From: Streptomyces sp. NRRL S-37
Lineage (GTDB): Bacteria > Actinomycetota > Actinomycetes > Streptomycetales > Streptomycetaceae
DNA length: 64,000 bases
Assembly (NCBI RefSeq): GCF_000721605.1
Contig: NZ_JOIZ01000017.1
Coordinates: 244,427-308,426, forward strand
Reading direction: 5' to 3'
The first letter of the stretch is position 1. Every line of letters begins with the position of its first letter. Below, one piece after another: positions 35,559 to 43,149 of the stretch. A program made the position numbers and the translations under genes. The notes below the pieces were generated by a model. That model had not been told where the DNA came from, did not search any database, and saw nothing but the letters and a program-made list of their open reading frames with translations.

Positions 35559-36608
35559 TCATTCGGTGGATCGGGACGACGGCGCGGGTGCGGTCCGTAT
35601 CAGTGCGTCCGGGTCGTCCGGGTCGTCGCGCCAGAGGAGGCGGCGCGCGGTCGTGGCGTCCGTGACGACTCCCGTGAGCAGTCCGGAGCCCAGTACGGCA
35701 CGGACCGCCCCGGTGCCGCGTTCACCGGCCGTGACGCCGATCAGCTCGGTGACGCCACGGAGTTCGGCGGCGCTGACGGCGATCGTGCGGGCGTTCAGCT
35801 CGGTGGGGATCACCCGGCCCGCGGCGTCCAGGACGTGGCCGGCCACCTCGGCGCACGCCCCCGCCTCCCGGAGCGTCTCCCGCTCCCGCTCGGACAGGGC
35901 GCCGTACACCGCGGAGTGCGGGGCGTCCCACGCCGCGATGCCGACGACGGCCTTGGTGACCCGGCCGAACCGGTCCAGTGTCTCGGCGGTGGCGGGCTGG
36001 CTGCGCAGGACGGCGGCCGTCACCGCGTCGGGCAGCAGGAACGGGGTGTGGAGCGGGAACGCCCGGCCCCCGCCCGCCGCGGCCGTACGGCGGACCGCGG
36101 TGATCGCGGCGTCATGGGCGAGGTCCCGCCCGCGCACCCCGGTGAGCTGGACCACGTCGCACGGCGGCAGCCGGGTGACCGCCTCACTGAGCGCGTCCAC
36201 CGCCTGACTGCCGTCCAGCCCGAGGACGTCGCCCTCCTCCACGATCTCCGAGATCAGCCGGGCCGCCGCCGTGCCGAGCCAGCGCCCGCTCCGCCACGGG
36301 TCCGGCGCCGCCGTACCGCCCTCGCCGCGCCCCAGGTTGACGACGATGCCGTGCCGGAGCCCGAACCGCTCGGCCAGCGCCCGTCCGAGCGGGACGTCGA
36401 TCTCGGCCGGGACGGTGATGTCGATGCGCACGATGTCGTGGGCCACGGCCGCGTCGAGGAGGCGGGCCACCTTGAACCGGCTGATGCCGAGCTCCTTGGC
36501 GATCTCCACCTTCGACCGCTGTTCCAGGTAGAAGCGCCGGGCGACGGCGGCGGCGAGAAGCGTGTCGATCGGCGCGGGTAACGCCGTCACCTCGGCCGGT
36601 TCGGCCAT
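35559..36608 (-). CDS. SorC/DeoR-type sugar-binding transcriptional regulator (349 aa)
   Basis: An N-terminal helix-turn-helix (residues about 25-60, S-K-V-E-I-A-K-E-L-G-I-S-R-F-K-V-A-R-L-L) precedes a large SorC-type sugar-binding domain containing G-L-D-G-S-Q-A-V-D-A-L and a C-terminal A-V-x-G-x-G-L-x-T-G-V-V-T-D segment. These regulators normally sense phosphorylated sugars. The ATG at 36608 has GGAGAG about 6 bases upstream; an upstream ATG at 36629 is less supported. It is the first gene of the leftward operon and 8 bases from the SseB-like gene, so it may control its own operon. The ligand is unknown. Confidence 0.85.
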   Translation of the reverse strand: MAEPAEVTALPAPIDTLLAAAVARRFYLEQRSKVEIAKELGISRFKVARLLDAAVAHDIVRIDITVPAEIDVPLGRALAERFGLRHGIVVNLGRGEGGTAAPDPWRSGRWLGTAAARLISEIVEEGDVLGLDGSQAVDALSEAVTRLPPCDVVQLTGVRGRDLAHDAAITAVRRTAAAGGGRAFPLHTPFLLPDAVTAAVLRSQPATAETLDRFGRVTKAVVGIAAWDAPHSAVYGALSERERETLREAGACAEVAGHVLDAAGRVIPTELNARTIAVSAAELRGVTELIGVTAGERGTGAVRAVLGSGLLTGVVTDATTARRLLWRDDPDDPDALIRTAPAPSSRSTE

Positions 36609-36833
36609 GTCGTCTCTCCGCGCTCTCATCGTCCGTCGACTCACGTCACTTCTCCGGCTAGTTCATCTGTGCGAAGTGAGCGGAACATGACGGGAAACCG
36701 ACATCGGAGTGACACCAGGGGCGTGAGTGGCCGCCGGGACCGGACTTTCCGCCCGCCGGACGGGTCGCCCGTGCCAGGGTGGGGAAGACATCATTCCGAC
36801 TCCCCTCCCCCCACCAGCACCTCAGGGAGCCCC

Positions 36834-37391
36834 ATGCTGCGCGGCATCGACGTGAGTGCGTACCAGCCGTCCTCGTACGACACCGACGGCCTGTCCTTCG
36901 TCTTCATCAAGGCGACGGAGGGCCGCTCGTACACCAACCCCAAGCTCTCGGCCCAGACGGAGCGGGCCCGCGACGCCGGCCTGGTCGTCGGCTTCTACCA
37001 CTTCCTCTGGCCGGGCAACCTCACGGCCCAGGCGGAGTACTTCGTGCGCAGAACCCCGGAGAAGCGGGGCGACATCCTCGCGGTCGACTGGGAGACCACG
37101 GGCGAGGGCACGCATGCGAGCAACGCGGAGAAGGACCGCTTCATCAAGAAGGTGAAGGAGCTGCGCCCGCACCACAGGGTGATCCTGTACTGCAACCGGA
37201 ATTTCTGGCTGAACGTCGACACGACGTCCTACGACGGCGACGGCCTCTGGATCGCCGACTACGTCACCGCCGGAAAGCCCCGCATCCAGGCGGAGTGGCG
37301 CTTCCACCAGTACACCGACGACCCGCTGGACAAGAACGTCGCGGACTTCCCCAGCAGGTCGGCGCTGAAGGAGTGGGCCGAGGACGCCTAG
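36834..37391 (+). CDS. GH25 family muramidase (lysozyme) without signal peptide (185 aa)
   Basis: The sequence begins M-L-R-G-I-D-V-S-A-Y-Q and carries the GH25 catalytic pair in L-A-V-D-W-E-T, plus G-F-Y-H-F and the Y-C-N-R strand. GH25 enzymes cut the beta-1,4 bond between N-acetylmuramic acid and N-acetylglucosamine. The start has GGGAG 7 bases upstream. A longer in-frame reading from 36669 adds a low-complexity stretch with no signal peptide and no ribosome site. Without an export signal the enzyme would need another route or lysis; leaderless GH25 proteins are common in Streptomyces. Confidence 0.88.
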   Translation: MLRGIDVSAYQPSSYDTDGLSFVFIKATEGRSYTNPKLSAQTERARDAGLVVGFYHFLWPGNLTAQAEYFVRRTPEKRGDILAVDWETTGEGTHASNAEKDRFIKKVKELRPHHRVILYCNRNFWLNVDTTSYDGDGLWIADYVTAGKPRIQAEWRFHQYTDDPLDKNVADFPSRSALKEWAEDA

Positions 37392-37426
37392 CCGCGGACG
37401 CCCGGCCCCGGACGCCTAGCCGCGGA
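37383..37426. repeat. 16-bp direct repeat spanning two convergent stop codons
   Basis: GACGCCTAGCCGCGGA occurs at 37383-37398 and again at 37411-37426. The first copy contains the TAG stop of the muramidase gene; the second contains, on the other strand, the TAG stop of the oxidoreductase gene. Confidence 0.8.
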
Positions 37427-38078
37427 ACTCCGGCTTGCGCTCCGGGGAGGCTTCCGCCAGCGCCTTGGTGACGGCCTCGACGCCCGCGCGCAGGCCGTAG
37501 ACCGGGGTGCCGGGCTGCTGGCGCCAGGAGTCGTCGATGCCGCCGGCGTCCACGGTGTCGAAGCCGAGCTCGTCGATCAGGGCCCGCACCTTCCGCTTGG
37601 CCGCCTCGTCGTCGCCGGCGACGGGCAGCGCCTGGCGGTCGGGGTCGCCGGCGGGGCGGTGGCGGTCCAGAATGTCCTGGGCGTACGTACCGTTGAAGGC
37701 CTTGATCACGGGGTGGCCGAGCTGCCGTTCCGTCCAGCGGCTCTCGGTGAGGCCCTCGTCCTCGATGCCGGCGATCCTGCCGTCGCGCCGCCGCGGATAG
37801 TAGTTGCCGGTCTCGATGACGGCCACATCGTCGGCGGCCTCGTCGAACAGGCCGGACGGCAGGTCCGGTACGGCCTTCAGCGGGACGGTGACGACGACGA
37901 TCTCGGCGCCGCGTGCCGCGTCCTCGGCCCGTACGGGCGTCGCGCCGGTCTCCTCGGCCAGCTCCGTGAGCGTCTCGGGGCCGCGGGAATTGGCGACGGA
38001 GACGTCGTGGCCGAGGGCGGTGAGCCGCCGCGTGAGGTTGCCCCCGATGTTGCCCGCCCCGATGATGCCGATCCTCAT
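37416..38078 (-). CDS. NADPH-dependent F420 reductase-like oxidoreductase (220 aa)
   Basis: A Rossmann fold opens with G-I-I-G-A-G-N-I-G-G-N and continues with an A-N-S-R-G-P-E loop, where Ser-Arg suggests NADP(H) preference. The rest (V-I-E-T-G-N-Y-Y-P, V-I-K-A-F-N) is as in the F420-dependent NADP oxidoreductase/NADP-binding family. Many Streptomyces members act on unknown substrates, so true F420 use is unproven. The gene converges on the muramidase gene with only 24 bases between stops. Confidence 0.85.
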   Translation of the reverse strand: MRIGIIGAGNIGGNLTRRLTALGHDVSVANSRGPETLTELAEETGATPVRAEDAARGAEIVVVTVPLKAVPDLPSGLFDEAADDVAVIETGNYYPRRRDGRIAGIEDEGLTESRWTERQLGHPVIKAFNGTYAQDILDRHRPAGDPDRQALPVAGDDEAAKRKVRALIDELGFDTVDAGGIDDSWRQQPGTPVYGLRAGVEAVTKALAEASPERKPEFRG

Positions 38079-38180
38079 GTCCGCTCGCCTCGCCCTTCCG
38101 GGGATCGATGTCCGCTCCGGTTCCCCGCGGGAACCACCATGACCGGCGTCAACCCCCGGAACGGGCGGGCTGTTCCGGAC

Positions 38181-38393
38181 CTACTTGCTCAGGTGCGCCC
38201 AGAACTCGTCGAAGGACAGGAGCTTGTCGCCGTTCAGGTCCCGGGACTTGATCACGGCCTCGGCGACCGCCTCGGTGACGTTCCAGTCCCCGCCCTGGGC
38301 GAGGGCGGTCTTGAACTCGGCAGCGGTGACGAACCCGTCCCCGTCCGTGTCGATCCGCTCGAACTGCTTGCGCGCTTCCTCGATGTCCGCCAC
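38181..38393 (-). CDS. Small EF-hand calcium-binding protein (70 aa)
   Basis: Two EF-hand loops are visible: D-T-D-G-D-G-F-V-T-A-A-E and D-L-N-G-D-K-L-L-S-F-D-E, both with acidic residues at loop positions 1, 3, 5 and 12. The size and the start at a GTG (38393, with AGGGG 9 bases upstream) match the CabD-type calcium sensors of Streptomyces. An ATG five codons upstream (38408) is the alternative. Likely cytosolic; the partner is unknown. Confidence 0.88.
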   Translation of the reverse strand: MADIEEARKQFERIDTDGDGFVTAAEFKTALAQGGDWNVTEAVAEAVIKSRDLNGDKLLSFDEFWAHLSK

Positions 38394-38477
38394 CGGTCCG
38401 CCCCTCATCTCGTGCTTTGCCGTCTCACTGACGCAGGTCAGATTATCGGGCCACCTGGGACTCCAGTGCGGCGACCA

Positions 38478-38505
38478 CCCACCGACGGGCCTTCCCGCCG
38501 GTGGG
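38478..38505. terminator. Hairpin between the ATP-binding gene and the EF-hand gene
   Basis: Arms CCCACCG (38478-38484) and CGGTGGG (38499-38505), extended by CGGG/CCCG after one mismatch, close on a CCTT loop. It lies 46 bases past the stop of the leftward ATP-binding gene. Confidence 0.6.
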
Positions 38506-38550
38506 GAGGCCCGAGGATCGCGGGTGACGGACGGACACCCGCAGGAACCC

Positions 38551-39054
38551 TCAGCGGTCCATCACGCGCATCTCGAACCAGGTGGTCTTGCCGCGGGGCA
38601 GCAGGTCCACGCCCCAGCGGTCGGCGAGCTTGTCGACGAGGAAGAGGCCCCGGCCGCTGGTGTCCATGGGCTGGACGGGCATGAGACAGGGCAGTCCTCG
38701 GGACGGGTCGCGGACCTCGATCCGGATCCAGCCGCGCCGGTGGCGCATGCGGAGGCCGAAGACGCGGGCGCCGGTGTGCCGTACGGCGTTGCCGACCAGT
38801 TCGGAGACGAGCAGGACGGCGTCCTCGGCGGTCCTGGCGGTGAGGCCCCACTCCCGCAGGATGACCACCTGGGCGAGCCGGCGGGCGGTGGCGGCGGACT
38901 CGGGACGGGACGGGAGCGGAACTTCGGCCTCCGTCGGGTTGCCGAACAACTCCAGCGCCTTCAGCGCGCGTTCGTCCTCGACCGTCGGCGACCAGTGCGA
39001 CGCGGTCGCACGTCCGTCTCCCCGCGGCTGTTCCCTGCCATCCAGCCCCGCCAT
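38551..39054 (-). CDS. Serine kinase-like ATP-binding regulator (HATPase, anti-sigma family, 167 aa)
   Basis: The GHKL ATPase boxes are present: N box E-L-V-G-N-A-V-R-H-T, G1 box V-R-D-P-S-R-G-L-P and G2 box S-G-R-G-L-F-L-V-D-K-L-A-D-R-W-G. Streptomyces has dozens of such stand-alone RsbW/SpoIIAB-like proteins, most of unknown target. The start is uncertain. I favour ATG 39054 because codons further upstream lose the usual G/C third position, but 39159 and 39213 are in-frame alternatives. Confidence 0.82.
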   Translation of the reverse strand: MAGLDGREQPRGDGRATASHWSPTVEDERALKALELFGNPTEAEVPLPSRPESAATARRLAQVVILREWGLTARTAEDAVLLVSELVGNAVRHTGARVFGLRMRHRRGWIRIEVRDPSRGLPCLMPVQPMDTSGRGLFLVDKLADRWGVDLLPRGKTTWFEMRVMDR

Positions 39055-39283
39055 GCCCCCATCATGGCCGTCCGAGGGACCCTCGGGGGCCGTTCCGGGG
39101 GAATACGCCCCCCGTACGCCCCTGTCCGGCAGGGGGCCTTCGGCATATGCCGATGGCATTTCGGAGCCCCCGGAATCCCGCCCGACCTGGGGAAACGGCT
39201 CGCAATCAGGCAATCGACGGACTCCCTCGACACGAACGGCTTAAGGGTGCTCTAAGGCTCCCATAAACCGCCCCATCGAGGGA

Positions 39284-39312
39284 CCCGTAATCAGACATCT
39301 CGTCAATTGCAA
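39284..39312 (-). promoter_or_regulatory. Possible promoter of the ATP-binding regulator
   Basis: On the minus strand TTGCAA (39312-39307), a 17-base spacer and TACGGG (39289-39284) form a weak sigma-70-like pair in a locally AT-richer 120-base gap. Pattern match only. Confidence 0.25.
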
Positions 39313-39328
39313 GGTTGCGTACGGGATT

Positions 39329-40096
39329 TCACAGGAACTTCGCCTTGCCCGGCCCTTCCTCCACGAAGCTGCGCATCCCCCGCTCGCGGTCCTCGGTGGC
39401 GAACAGGCCCGCGAACCAGTTGCGTTCGACGGCCAGGCCGGTGTCGATGTCCGTCTCGAGGCCGGTGTCGACCGACTCCTTGGCCGCGCGCAGCGCGATC
39501 GCCGGCCCCTGGGCCAGCTTCGCGGCCCACGCGTGCGCCTGCGCGTAGACCTCGTCGGCGGGCACCACCCGGTCCACCAGACCGAGCGCCAGCGCCTCGT
39601 CGGCCCGCACCTGGCGGCCCGTAAAGATGAGGTCCTTGGCCTTGGAGGGACCGATCAGCCGGGCCAGCCGCTGGGTGCCGCCCGCGCCGGGAATGAGCCC
39701 GAGCAGGATCTCGGGCTGCCCCAGCTTGGCGTTCTCCCCGGCGATCCGGTAGTCGGCGCAGAGCGCCAGCTCACAGCCCCCGCCGAGCGCGTACCCGGTG
39801 ACGGCGGCCACGACCGGCTTGGGGATACGGGCCACGGCTGTGAAGGAGTCCTGAAGAGCGCGGGCCCGCAGCACCATGGCCGCATGATCCATGGCCTGCA
39901 TCTCCTTGATGTCCGCGCCCGCCGCGAACACCTTCTCCCCGCCGTAGATCACCACGGCGCGCACGTCCTCGCGCCGCGCGGCCTCCTCGGCGAGCTCCTT
40001 CAACCGGTCCTGCGTGGCGACGTCCAGCGCGTTCATGGGCGGCCGCTCCAGCCGCAGCGTGCCGACGCCTTCGGCGACTTCGAGATGTACGGTCAT
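39329..40096 (-). CDS. Enoyl-CoA hydratase/isomerase (crotonase family, 255 aa)
   Basis: The crotonase oxyanion motif A-A-G-A-D-I-K-E-M and both catalytic glutamates, in G-G-G-C-E-L-A-L and P-E-I-L-L-G-L-I-P-G-A-G-G, are present, so hydration of trans-2-enoyl-CoA in fatty acid breakdown is likely. Length is normal. The start follows the small membrane gene by 10 bases, so it is probably the third gene of the tetR operon and controlled by the twin operators upstream of tetR. Confidence 0.9.
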   Translation of the reverse strand: MTVHLEVAEGVGTLRLERPPMNALDVATQDRLKELAEEAARREDVRAVVIYGGEKVFAAGADIKEMQAMDHAAMVLRARALQDSFTAVARIPKPVVAAVTGYALGGGCELALCADYRIAGENAKLGQPEILLGLIPGAGGTQRLARLIGPSKAKDLIFTGRQVRADEALALGLVDRVVPADEVYAQAHAWAAKLAQGPAIALRAAKESVDTGLETDIDTGLAVERNWFAGLFATEDRERGMRSFVEEGPGKAKFL

Positions 40097-40106
40097 GCCC
40101 CGCAGG

Positions 40107-40550
40107 TTAGCGGGCGTTCACACCCGGGGACACCTCCGGCCGCCCGGCCTCCGCGCCGGATCCCACCCCGAAGGCCCTGCCGGTCAGGCCGGGGATCAGC
40201 ACCGCCGCCACCGCCAGGTGCATCAGGGCCAGCGCGGCCCGGGTGCCGCCGTCCATGCCGTCGCCGGTGAGCGGCAGGAAGGACACGGCCAGTACGGCAC
40301 CGGCGATCCCGGTCCAGACGGCGCGGGCGCGCCGCACCCCGGACCGCTCCAGGACGGCCAGCAGTCCCCAGCCGGAGAGCGACGCGAGCAGGGCGACGAC
40401 CGCCACGGGCACGGCGCCGATGTCGAGCGTCCGCTCGCCGTCGGCGATCCGCAGCCGGTGCCCCAGCAGCGGGTCCGTGACCAGCCACACCAGGACGGGA
40501 GCCAGAACGGCCAGGGCCGTGACCCTCAGGCGCCTTCTGCGCGCGCTCAC
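40107..40550 (-). CDS. Four-helix membrane protein, DUF6069-like (147 aa)
   Basis: Four hydrophobic helices and short loops fill the protein. It resembles the DUF6069 family of small actinobacterial membrane proteins, from memory. The GTG start overlaps the tetR stop (GTGA), so translation is coupled to the regulator. It may be a regulated transporter or membrane factor; no functional residue is evident. Confidence 0.75.
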   Translation of the reverse strand: MSARRRRLRVTALAVLAPVLVWLVTDPLLGHRLRIADGERTLDIGAVPVAVVALLASLSGWGLLAVLERSGVRRARAVWTGIAGAVLAVSFLPLTGDGMDGGTRAALALMHLAVAAVLIPGLTGRAFGVGSGAEAGRPEVSPGVNAR

Positions 40551-41158
40551 TCGGCGCTTCCCGAGAGCGCCCCGTGCAGGAAGACCTCCACCAGCTCCCG
40601 CGGGGTCAGGTCGGGCTCGTCCTGCGTACGCGGCTGGACGAAGAGCAGCCCGAAGAAGAGGGCCGCGATCTGCTCCGGCGGCCGGCGCAGGGCGGCCTTC
40701 TCGGGCTCCAGCAGCTCCGCGAGGGCCGCGCGGATACGGGCCGTCGACTCGTCGCGGCCCGCGCCGCGCACCGTGCCGGGGTGCTTGCCGCCGCGATGCC
40801 CCAGCGAGCCCATGATCGCGCCCATCCTGGACATGTGCGCCTGTAGCGCCTCGGCGGCCTCCGCGAGCCGGTCGGGCAGCGGCTGGGACACGTCGATCGC
40901 GTCGAGCTCGCGGACCGCGTGCTCGGGGGAGAGCGCCTCGGCCACGCAGGCCTGCAGCAGTTCGTCCTTGTCGGCGAAGACCCGGAAGATCGTGCCCTCG
41001 CCGATGCCCGCGGCACGGGCGATCTTCGCGGTCGTCACCGCGGCGCCGTACTCGGCGATCAGCGGGATCGCGGTCTGGATGATCATTTCGCGGCGCCGCT
41101 CCGGCGACATGGCGGCGGCGCGACGGCGGGTGGTCTGGTTCTCCTTGGGTTCTGTCAT
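40547..41158 (-). CDS. TetR family transcriptional repressor (203 aa)
   Basis: The N-terminal helix-turn-helix (residues about 30-70) contains T-T-A-K-I-A-R-A-A-G-I-G-E-G-T-I-F-R-V-F-A-D-K-D-E-L, the TetR signature, and a variable helical ligand domain follows. The start lies 15 bases from a pair of palindromes, the expected place for an autoregulatory operator. It is first in an operon with a small membrane protein and an enoyl-CoA hydratase. The ligand is unknown; an acyl-CoA or lipophilic drug would fit the neighbours. Confidence 0.9.
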   Translation of the reverse strand: MTEPKENQTTRRRAAAMSPERRREMIIQTAIPLIAEYGAAVTTAKIARAAGIGEGTIFRVFADKDELLQACVAEALSPEHAVRELDAIDVSQPLPDRLAEAAEALQAHMSRMGAIMGSLGHRGGKHPGTVRGAGRDESTARIRAALAELLEPEKAALRRPPEQIAALFFGLLFVQPRTQDEPDLTPRELVEVFLHGALSGSAE

Positions 41159-41172
41159 GCCCCCGAGAGTAC

Positions 41173-41212
41173 GGAGTGAGCACTCACTCCGTCAATGAGT
41201 GAGCACTCACTC
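41173..41212. promoter_or_regulatory. Twin palindromic operators of the TetR repressor
   Basis: GGAGTGAGCACTCACTCC (41173-41190) and GAGTGAGCACTCACTC (41197-41212) are two near-identical inverted repeats with a CA centre, 23 bases centre to centre, immediately upstream of tetR. Spacing of about two helical turns fits two TetR dimers on one face of the DNA. Confidence 0.8.
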
Positions 41213-41261
41213 CGCCCCTTTTCGCGGTCGGCAGGGGAAAAGGCGACGGCGGGGCCGCATG

Positions 41262-41350
41262 AGAGCATCCCCGCGGGTGCGGGGAGCAGCGGATCGTGGC
41301 GGACGTGCCCGCAGGAAAGCCGGGGCCATCCCCGCAGGTGCGGGGAGCAG
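41262..41350 (-). CRISPR. Minimal type I-E-like CRISPR remnant: two 28-bp repeats and one 33-bp spacer
   Basis: Repeats at 41262-41289 and 41323-41350 share the core ATCCCCGC-GGTGCGGGGAGCAG with four differences, and the 61-base period (28 + 33) is that of type I-E arrays. The reverse complement, beginning CTGCTCCCCGCAC, resembles actinobacterial I-E repeats. No cas genes are in the window, so any Cas proteins must act in trans. Confidence 0.65.
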
Positions 41351-41467
41351 GCTGAGCGACCTGCAATTTATCGGGAGCGGAGGCGGTTTTCGGGCGCTTT
41401 CTGTGATTCCGCCTCACCGGCACCAAGAGATCTGGAGCGAGGAAGGCTGCCGCGTGATCACAAACGA

Positions 41468-41497
41468 CAAGCCCCCGGCCACCCAGCCGAGGGCTTG
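41468..41497. terminator. Orphan hairpin in the CRISPR region
   Basis: CAAGCCC (41468-41474) pairs with GGGCTTG (41491-41497), with an inner CGGC/GCCG stem after one mismatch. No gene ends nearby, so it may be the leftover 3' end of a lost gene or element. Confidence 0.4.
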
Positions 41498-41621
41498 CGG
41501 GACCTGCCGCGCAGTTCAGTCGAGGCGGCATTCCCAGCGCAGCACCGGGTCGTGTCCCTGGCCAGGCTGCCGACCCCCGGCCTGCTTCTCTCGTCGTGCA
41601 AGGGGGCCTTGCCGGCCCAGT

Positions 41622-41649
41622 CCGCTCCCCGCACCTGCGGGGATAGTCC
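41622..41649 (+). repeat. Third CRISPR-like repeat, inverted
   Basis: CCGCTCCCCGCACCTGCGGG and the following 8 bases match the reverse complement of the two repeats at 41262-41350 with about four differences. It stands 271 bases away in opposite orientation, so the locus was probably rearranged or eroded. Confidence 0.55.
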
Positions 41650-41700
41650 CGTAGTCGGCATCCGAGCCCGGGAACAGTCCCAGGTAAAGCCGCACGGCGC

Positions 41701-41738
41701 GAACAGCCCCGCACCCCTGACGGGGCGCGGGGCTGTTC
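41701..41738 (-). terminator. Terminator of the first L,D-transpeptidase gene
   Basis: GAACAGCCCCGC (41701-41712) pairs perfectly with GCGGGGCTGTTC (41727-41738), with a further CCCC/GGGG stem inside the loop, 9 bases beyond the stop codon. Confidence 0.8.
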
Positions 41739-41747
41739 GTGTGGGGC

Positions 41748-42998
41748 TTACGCCTTCCACTTCTCCCAGGACATGTTCCAGCCGTTGAGGCCGTTGTCCG
41801 GGGCGATAGTGGCGTCGTTGGAGTTCTTGACGACCACGACGTCGCCGATCAGGGACTGGTTGAAGAACCAGGCGGCCGGGGCCTCCTTGTCCCAGCCGCC
41901 GCGGACGTCGCGCAGGCCGACGCAGCCGTGGCTGGCGTTGCGGTTGCCGAAGGCGTCGCCGCCCCAGTAGTTGCCGTGCAGGAAGGTGCCGGAGGTGGAC
42001 AGGCGCATGGCGTGCGGGACGTCCTTGATGTCGTACTCGCCGCCGTAGCCGACCGTCTCGCCGTTCATCCGGGTGACCGTCAGCTTCTCGCTGATGACCA
42101 TCTTGCCGTTCCAGGTCTCGTAGCCGGGGGCGCCGGTGGTGACCGGGACGGTCTTGAGGAGCTTGCCGTCGCGCATGACCTTCATCGTGAGCTTCTTGGC
42201 GTCGACGACGGAGACCTGCTCGCGGCCGATGGTGAAGGAGACCTTCTTGGACTGTTCGCCGTAGACGCCGTCGCGGCCCTCGACCCCGTCGAGGTTGAGG
42301 TCGACGGTGACCTTGGTGCCGGCCTTCCAGTACTTCTCCGGGCGGAAGTCGAGGCGGTCGTTGCCGAACCAGTGGCCCTCGACCTCGACGGCCGGCTCGG
42401 TGGTGATGCGGATGGCCTTCTCGACGTCCTCGGGGTTGGTGATGCCCCGGGTGAAGCGCAGCGAGAACGGCATGCCGACGCCGACCTTGGAGCCGTCCTC
42501 GGGGGTGAAGTGCCCGATGAAGGTGTTCTTCGGCGTCAGGGTGGTGAAGCTGGAGTCCTCGGCCGCGGTGCGGCCCTCGGAGTCCTTGGCGACCGCGTGC
42601 ACCGTGTACTTGGTGGAGGCGGCCAGATGGGTGGACGGCGTCCAGGTGGCGCCGTCGCCGGATATCTCGCCCTCGACCTTGTCCCCGTCCGGGTTCTTGA
42701 CGACGACCTCGGTCAGCTTGCCGTTGCTCGCGCTCACCTTCAGCGCGCCGCTGGTCTCGACGGACTTCTTGCCGTCCTCGGGCGCGATGGCGACCACGGC
42801 CTCGGACTGCTTGCTCTGCGCCGCGGTGGAGTCCTTGCCCTTGCCCTTGCCGTCACCCGGGCCGGTGCCCGAGTCCGAGCCTCCGCCGCCACAGGCGGTC
42901 ACCGCCAGCATCACGCCGAGCGCCAGTGCCGCCAGCTTCCGGCCGCCACGCCCCCGGGCGCCGACCGGCGCCGCCCCCGATATGGGCCCCACGTTCAC
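41748..42998 (-). CDS. L,D-transpeptidase lipoprotein with Ig-like domains (416 aa)
   Basis: A signal sequence ends in the lipobox L-A-V-T-A-C. A Gly/Ser/Lys linker and two Ig-like domains come before the YkuD domain, whose active site reads S-H-G-C-V-G-L-R-D with Cys359. This is the plan of mycobacterial LdtMt2-type enzymes, which make 3-3 cross-links in peptidoglycan outside the membrane. The GTG at 42998 has GGGGAG 9 bases ahead; longer starts run into the intergenic gap. It is a close paralogue of the next gene. Confidence 0.9.
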   Translation of the reverse strand: MNVGPISGAAPVGARGRGGRKLAALALGVMLAVTACGGGGSDSGTGPGDGKGKGKDSTAAQSKQSEAVVAIAPEDGKKSVETSGALKVSASNGKLTEVVVKNPDGDKVEGEISGDGATWTPSTHLAASTKYTVHAVAKDSEGRTAAEDSSFTTLTPKNTFIGHFTPEDGSKVGVGMPFSLRFTRGITNPEDVEKAIRITTEPAVEVEGHWFGNDRLDFRPEKYWKAGTKVTVDLNLDGVEGRDGVYGEQSKKVSFTIGREQVSVVDAKKLTMKVMRDGKLLKTVPVTTGAPGYETWNGKMVISEKLTVTRMNGETVGYGGEYDIKDVPHAMRLSTSGTFLHGNYWGGDAFGNRNASHGCVGLRDVRGGWDKEAPAAWFFNQSLIGDVVVVKNSNDATIAPDNGLNGWNMSWEKWKA

Positions 42999-43149
42999 TT
43001 GTTTTCTCCCCTCGGCGGGCCCAGTCCCAGCCGGACCCGCGCCCCCGCGCGCCCCTCGCGCGCTCGGGCATAGTAACCACAGGCCAGAGGGGTTCGAGGC
43101 GACGGGTTTGTCACCGTTCCGTTCCAAGTTCAACGGCCCGCCGGAGGAG

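Larger units (their letters stand above)
41191..41747. other. Gene-free stretch with CRISPR remnant between tetR and the L,D-transpeptidase gene
   Basis: Apart from the second tetR operator at its start, the 557 bases hold two CRISPR-like repeats, a third inverted one, a hairpin at 41468-41497 and the transpeptidase terminator at 41701-41738. No cas gene and no credible open frame were seen. Lower GC around 41350-41470 suggests foreign or decayed DNA. Confidence 0.6.

Noticed and set aside
36669..36833. N-terminal extension of the GH25 muramidase
   Set aside because: No ribosome site, no signal peptide, and codon bias drops; the ATG at 36834 has a good GGGAG.
39301..39328. Possible tRNA-like or attachment-site palindrome near CAATTGCAAGGTTGC
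   Set aside because: No cloverleaf could be built and no integrase is nearby.
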